Part shown: piece by piece, positions 61,785 to 64,000 of the stretch
Position numbering within the stretch: the stretch's first letter is position 1
Layout: every line of letters starts with the position of its first letter
Origin: Mucilaginibacter sp. OK268
GTDB taxonomy: Bacteria > Bacteroidota > Bacteroidia > Sphingobacteriales > Sphingobacteriaceae
Direction of reading: 5' to 3'
Assembly (NCBI RefSeq): GCF_900103125.1
Contig: NZ_FNJV01000004.1
Coordinates: 62,001 to 126,000, forward strand
DNA: 64,000 bases
Program-made: the position numbers and the translations under genes
The notes under the pieces: model-generated
What the model saw: the letters and a program-made list of their open reading frames with translations, nothing else
Database searches by the model: none
What the model was told of the DNA's origin: nothing

Positions 61785-62289
61785 AAATGTGATAAGAATT
61801 TATAACCTAAGATAATAATTTTTAATTATAAAGGAGGTAAGGATTTGCCTTGATAACTCATTTAATGTGGAAGTTCTGCAAGGCTTAACCAACAGCTTTC
61901 TACGATTTGTTCAGGGTTGAGAATGGGCGAATCGCGAACATTGGGATGTGAAGCAATCCAGACTGAGGCAAACAGGAAAAATAATAATGGTAAGTTTCAA
62001 TGGAAAGGCTATGATATGCCACCCTGCAACCTGAAAGCGGATGGCTTTAAAAAGCTTTGCAAAGGCCCAGAATATTTGTTACTCTTTATAGCTTTTGTGT
62101 TTTTGAATAACAAGCGTTCTCTCAAAATCTTTAAAACAGAGATGTTTATCAAGGCTACCATTCAACATATCTGATTGTAAAAAACTATAAGTGAGATGTT
62201 TTTCTGAAAATACAAGGAGCCATCCATTTTCTAAAAAGCTATATAAAACTTTACCAAAATTCTTATATTTGTAATGTCATTCAGGTAGA
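61785..62289. other. Promoter region of the Pycsar-like operon and island end
   Basis: No supported gene; an 85-codon plus-strand frame at 61917-62174 has no sign of function. The AT-rich part directly before 61784 should hold the promoter of the cyclase/effector operon; a good TAnnTTTG was not found there. The rest leads to the island-end repeat at 62290. Confidence 0.4.
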
Positions 62290-62308
62290 GTACCAAAGTG
62301 AGTACCAG
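62290..62308 (+). repeat. Island-end repeat GTACCAAAGTGAGTACCAG, right copy
   Basis: An exact copy of 14129-14147 in the same orientation, 51 bp inside the right attachment site. Probable integrase or Xis arm site. Confidence 0.55.
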
Positions 62309-62358
62309 TTAAATTGAACATTAGACAACTGATTGTAAATCAGCTCATAATATTACAA

Positions 62359-62381
62359 GGTTCGAACCCAGTAACTCCCAC
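62359..62381 (+). repeat. Right attachment site (attR)
   Basis: Identical over 23 bp to the tRNA-Val 3' end at 14002-14024; the upstream bases (ATTACAA) no longer form a tRNA. The host sequence starts to the right with GAAAGCCTC. Confidence 0.85.
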
Positions 62382-62382
62382 G

Positions 62383-62413
62383 AAAGCCTCGCAGAAATGT
62401 GAGGCTTTTCTGT
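62383..62413 (+). terminator. Original tRNA-Val terminator, displaced by the island
   Basis: AAAGCCTC (62383-62390) pairs with GAGGCTTT (62401-62408), followed by TCTGTTTT. Directly after attR, this would be the host terminator of the uninterrupted tRNA gene. An almost identical hairpin is at 63939-63967. Confidence 0.7.
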
Positions 62414-62570
62414 TTTAAAACCTTTTCATAATATGCATGGCACAAGTAGCTTTTAATCAATGTTATGAATTATGCAAAAACTTGTTGCTGAAAGTAAATT
62501 CTTCAAGGATTTTAAATTAAGTGACCAAGAAAAACCTTATTATTGGAGTTAGTTCACCATTCCAGATCAT

Positions 62571-63791
62571 ATGAAATCCGGTTTCCTAAAAAAGAATTTC
62601 ACATTCGTGTTTTTTATTCTACCGCTTTTTTTTTCATTTAAAGCAAATGCTCAAAAGGCAGAACCAATTAAGTCTGATCAGGGAGAAGTTGTAACGATAC
62701 ATTCCGACATTCTTAACGAAGATCGAAGGATACTGATCTACACACCGAAAGATTCTGCCAATCCCGAGAAAAAATATCCGGTGATATATGTTCTGGATGC
62801 CGACAATCATTTCACCCAAATGGTAGAATATTCTAAATACCTCAGCCGACAAGATGTGTATGTTATTCCGCCACTGATCGTTGTAGGAATAACAAATACG
62901 GACCGTAACCGTGACCTTACTCCATCTCACAGCAATGCTGATTATTCTGGAAAACCGGATACCACTGCTAATTCCCCGTATAAGAACAGCGGAGGAAACG
63001 AGCATTTTTTTCAATTCATTCAGAAAGAACTCATGCCCTATGTCATTTCAAATTACAAAACTCAACCTTACCGCATTTTTGCAGGACACTCATTCGGAGC
63101 GCTGACAACCATCAATTGCCTGATTAATTATCCGGATATGTTCGACGCATACATTGCCGTGAGCCCATCCTTCTGGTGGGATCAGAAATACCTTCTGAAG
63201 CTCGCGGAGAAAAAATTGAAAGCAGGATCAACTTTGTCTAAAACGCTTTTTTTTAGCGATGGTAATGAAGATTCTTCTTCACCTGGATCACCGTTTCATA
63301 CCGATGTCTTAAAGTTTGATTCCTTGCTCAAAAAGCGAAACATCAAAGGATTAGATTTCGAATATATACCCTATCCGATTGAGAGTCATATGACTGTTCC
63401 TATTAAATCATACTATGATGGACTTCGATTTATCTATCACCATTGGGATCTTCCTCCGGTAAGTGATAAAGAGGTCAATACGGAGATCATTATGAAACAC
63501 TATAAAGGATTATCGCAAAGGTTTGGGTATCCGATTTTGCCTGACGAAGCATATTTCAACAACTGGGCACAATGGTTAGTGAAAAATCCGGCAACCCTAA
63601 ATAATGGTATTAAGCTACTGGAAATGAATACAATTAATTACCCGTCTTCTTCAAGAGCCTTTGCCGCTTTGGGCGCAGCTTATGCTATGAAAGGAGAAAA
63701 GCAAAAAGCTATCACTTCATACAAAAAAGCCAACGAGTTGAATCCCACGTCAAATGAAATTAAATCGCGTTTGTTGGAGTTGCAGAAATAG
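62571..63791 (+). CDS. Secreted alpha/beta-hydrolase esterase with TPR tail
   Basis: The product has 406 residues with a signal peptide (FFILPLFFSFKANAQ). The esterase-D/IroE-type hydrolase domain is visible: RILIYTPKD, YPVIYVLDADNHF, the nucleophile elbow GHSFG (S174) and a His late in the domain (PIESHMTVP). Residues about 360-405 form one or two TPR-like repeats (FAALGAAYAMKGEKQKAITS). It probably cleaves ester bonds of siderophores or acylated compounds in the periplasm. It lies outside the island and is flanked by two very similar terminator hairpins. Confidence 0.8.
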   Translation: MKSGFLKKNFTFVFFILPLFFSFKANAQKAEPIKSDQGEVVTIHSDILNEDRRILIYTPKDSANPEKKYPVIYVLDADNHFTQMVEYSKYLSRQDVYVIPPLIVVGITNTDRNRDLTPSHSNADYSGKPDTTANSPYKNSGGNEHFFQFIQKELMPYVISNYKTQPYRIFAGHSFGALTTINCLINYPDMFDAYIAVSPSFWWDQKYLLKLAEKKLKAGSTLSKTLFFSDGNEDSSSPGSPFHTDVLKFDSLLKKRNIKGLDFEYIPYPIESHMTVPIKSYYDGLRFIYHHWDLPPVSDKEVNTEIIMKHYKGLSQRFGYPILPDEAYFNNWAQWLVKNPATLNNGIKLLEMNTINYPSSSRAFAALGAAYAMKGEKQKAITSYKKANELNPTSNEIKSRLLELQK

Positions 63792-63938
63792 TATAGGTAA
63801 GCTTTCTACCAATTATGAAAGGTAGTATTAGAAACCTGCCACATTTATGATTTGAACCCAAAAGCTTTTCGGGCTAAATTTACTATTAAACGCGAATCAA
63901 GCGGGAAATGGTTCGATATATTTACAGTTGGGACCACC

Positions 63939-63967
63939 AAAAGCCTCACAGAAATGTGAGGCTTTTT
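63939..63967 (+). terminator. Second copy of the AAGCCTC...GAGGCTT terminator
   Basis: AAAAGCCTCAC (63939-63949) pairs with GTGAGGCTTTT (63956-63966), followed by more T. The loop AGAAAT is shared with the hairpin at 62383-62413. It is preceded by GGGACCACCA, which resembles a tRNA 3' end with CCA. Confidence 0.7.
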
Positions 63968-64000
63968 TTATGCCTGGTCGCGATAAGCACCCTTATATGC

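Larger units (their letters stand above)
14002..62381. mobile_element. 48-kb genomic island integrated in tRNA-Val
   Basis: The island is bounded by exact 23-bp repeats of the tRNA 3' end (14002-14024 and 62359-62381). A tyrosine recombinase gene lies just inside the left end, and a Xis-like gene, MobC and relaxase lie at 21708-23641. No type IV secretion genes are seen, so it would be a mobilisable rather than self-transmissible element. Cargo includes toxin-antitoxin, probable defence genes, a polysaccharide-utilisation locus, an RHS-type toxin locus and a Pycsar-like operon. Remnants of serine recombinase and IS110 genes inside it suggest a composite that grew in steps. Confidence 0.8.

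Noticed and set aside
61917..62174. 85-codon plus-strand frame near the right island end
   Set aside because: No domain, weak composition and no neighbouring gene on the strand.
62571..63791. Esterase as island cargo
   Set aside because: It lies to the right of the 23-bp right attachment site and of the displaced terminator, so it is better treated as host or as part of an older insertion.
1..64000. CRISPR array, rRNA genes, type IV secretion genes, complete insertion sequences
   Set aside because: Looked for and not seen: no regularly spaced repeats, no rRNA-like stretches, no TraG/VirB-like proteins, and only fragments of transposase genes.

Overview
The window comes from a Bacteroidota genome, most likely a Sphingobacteriaceae member such as Mucilaginibacter or Pedobacter. 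The reasons are the tandem SusC/SusD pairs under a FecI-type sigma factor and FecR-type anti-sigma factor, the TAnnTTTG/TTG promoter in front of the tRNA gene, the near absence of Shine-Dalgarno sites, SAM-like-domain tyrosine recombinases, DUF6443/RHS proteins and a Bacteroidota-type MobA/MobC module. The genus is inferred, not shown.

Layout. (1) Positions 1-3384 (minus): a YD/RHS-type secreted protein that runs off the left edge, preceded by a tail-fibre-like coiled-coil partner. (2) 4232-13681: an accessory element with mostly unrecognised genes, a two-winged-helix initiator-like protein behind repeated AT-rich motifs, a helicase with an abnormal P-loop, and a tyrosine integrase at its right end. 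(3) tRNA-Val(TAC) at 13949-14026. Its 3' end (14002-14024) is repeated exactly at 62359-62381, so about 48.4 kb between them is a genomic island integrated in the tRNA gene.

Inside the island, left to right: an IntDOT-like integrase; a HigB/HigA-type toxin-antitoxin pair; a block of likely defence genes (HEPN-like protein, PD-(D/E)xK-like nuclease split in two frames, HExxH protein, multi-pass membrane protein); a mobilisation module (Xis-like protein, oriT-like hairpin, MobC, relaxase, overlapping membrane protein) without a type IV secretion apparatus; a putAbiC-like protein with a frameshifted HNH nuclease; a complete FecI/FecR/SusCD/SusCD/DUF1735 polysaccharide-utilisation locus whose only visible enzyme, a GH16 glucanase, is cut short beside an IS110 transposase remnant; AraC/SDR, CPBP protease and recombinase remnants; an XRE regulator and a HEPN protein; a second copy of the tail-fibre-like/YD/RHS locus with a candidate immunity gene and a decayed immunity relative; and, next to the right end, an operon with a Pycsar-type membrane effector and three separate class III nucleotide-cyclase-like proteins.

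The three-cyclase Pycsar-like operon is the most interesting system. Pycsar loci as first described carry one pyrimidine cyclase and one effector. Here two of the three cyclase-like proteins keep both metal-binding aspartates but have threonine where the transition-state asparagine is expected, while the third keeps the canonical Asn/Arg pair. Beyond the island, the displaced tRNA terminator and an esterase gene look like host chromosome. Several genes show one-base frameshifts (HNH, nuclease, XRE-cupin), and homopolymer C tracts flank the sigma gene, so decay, phase variation or assembly error must all be considered.
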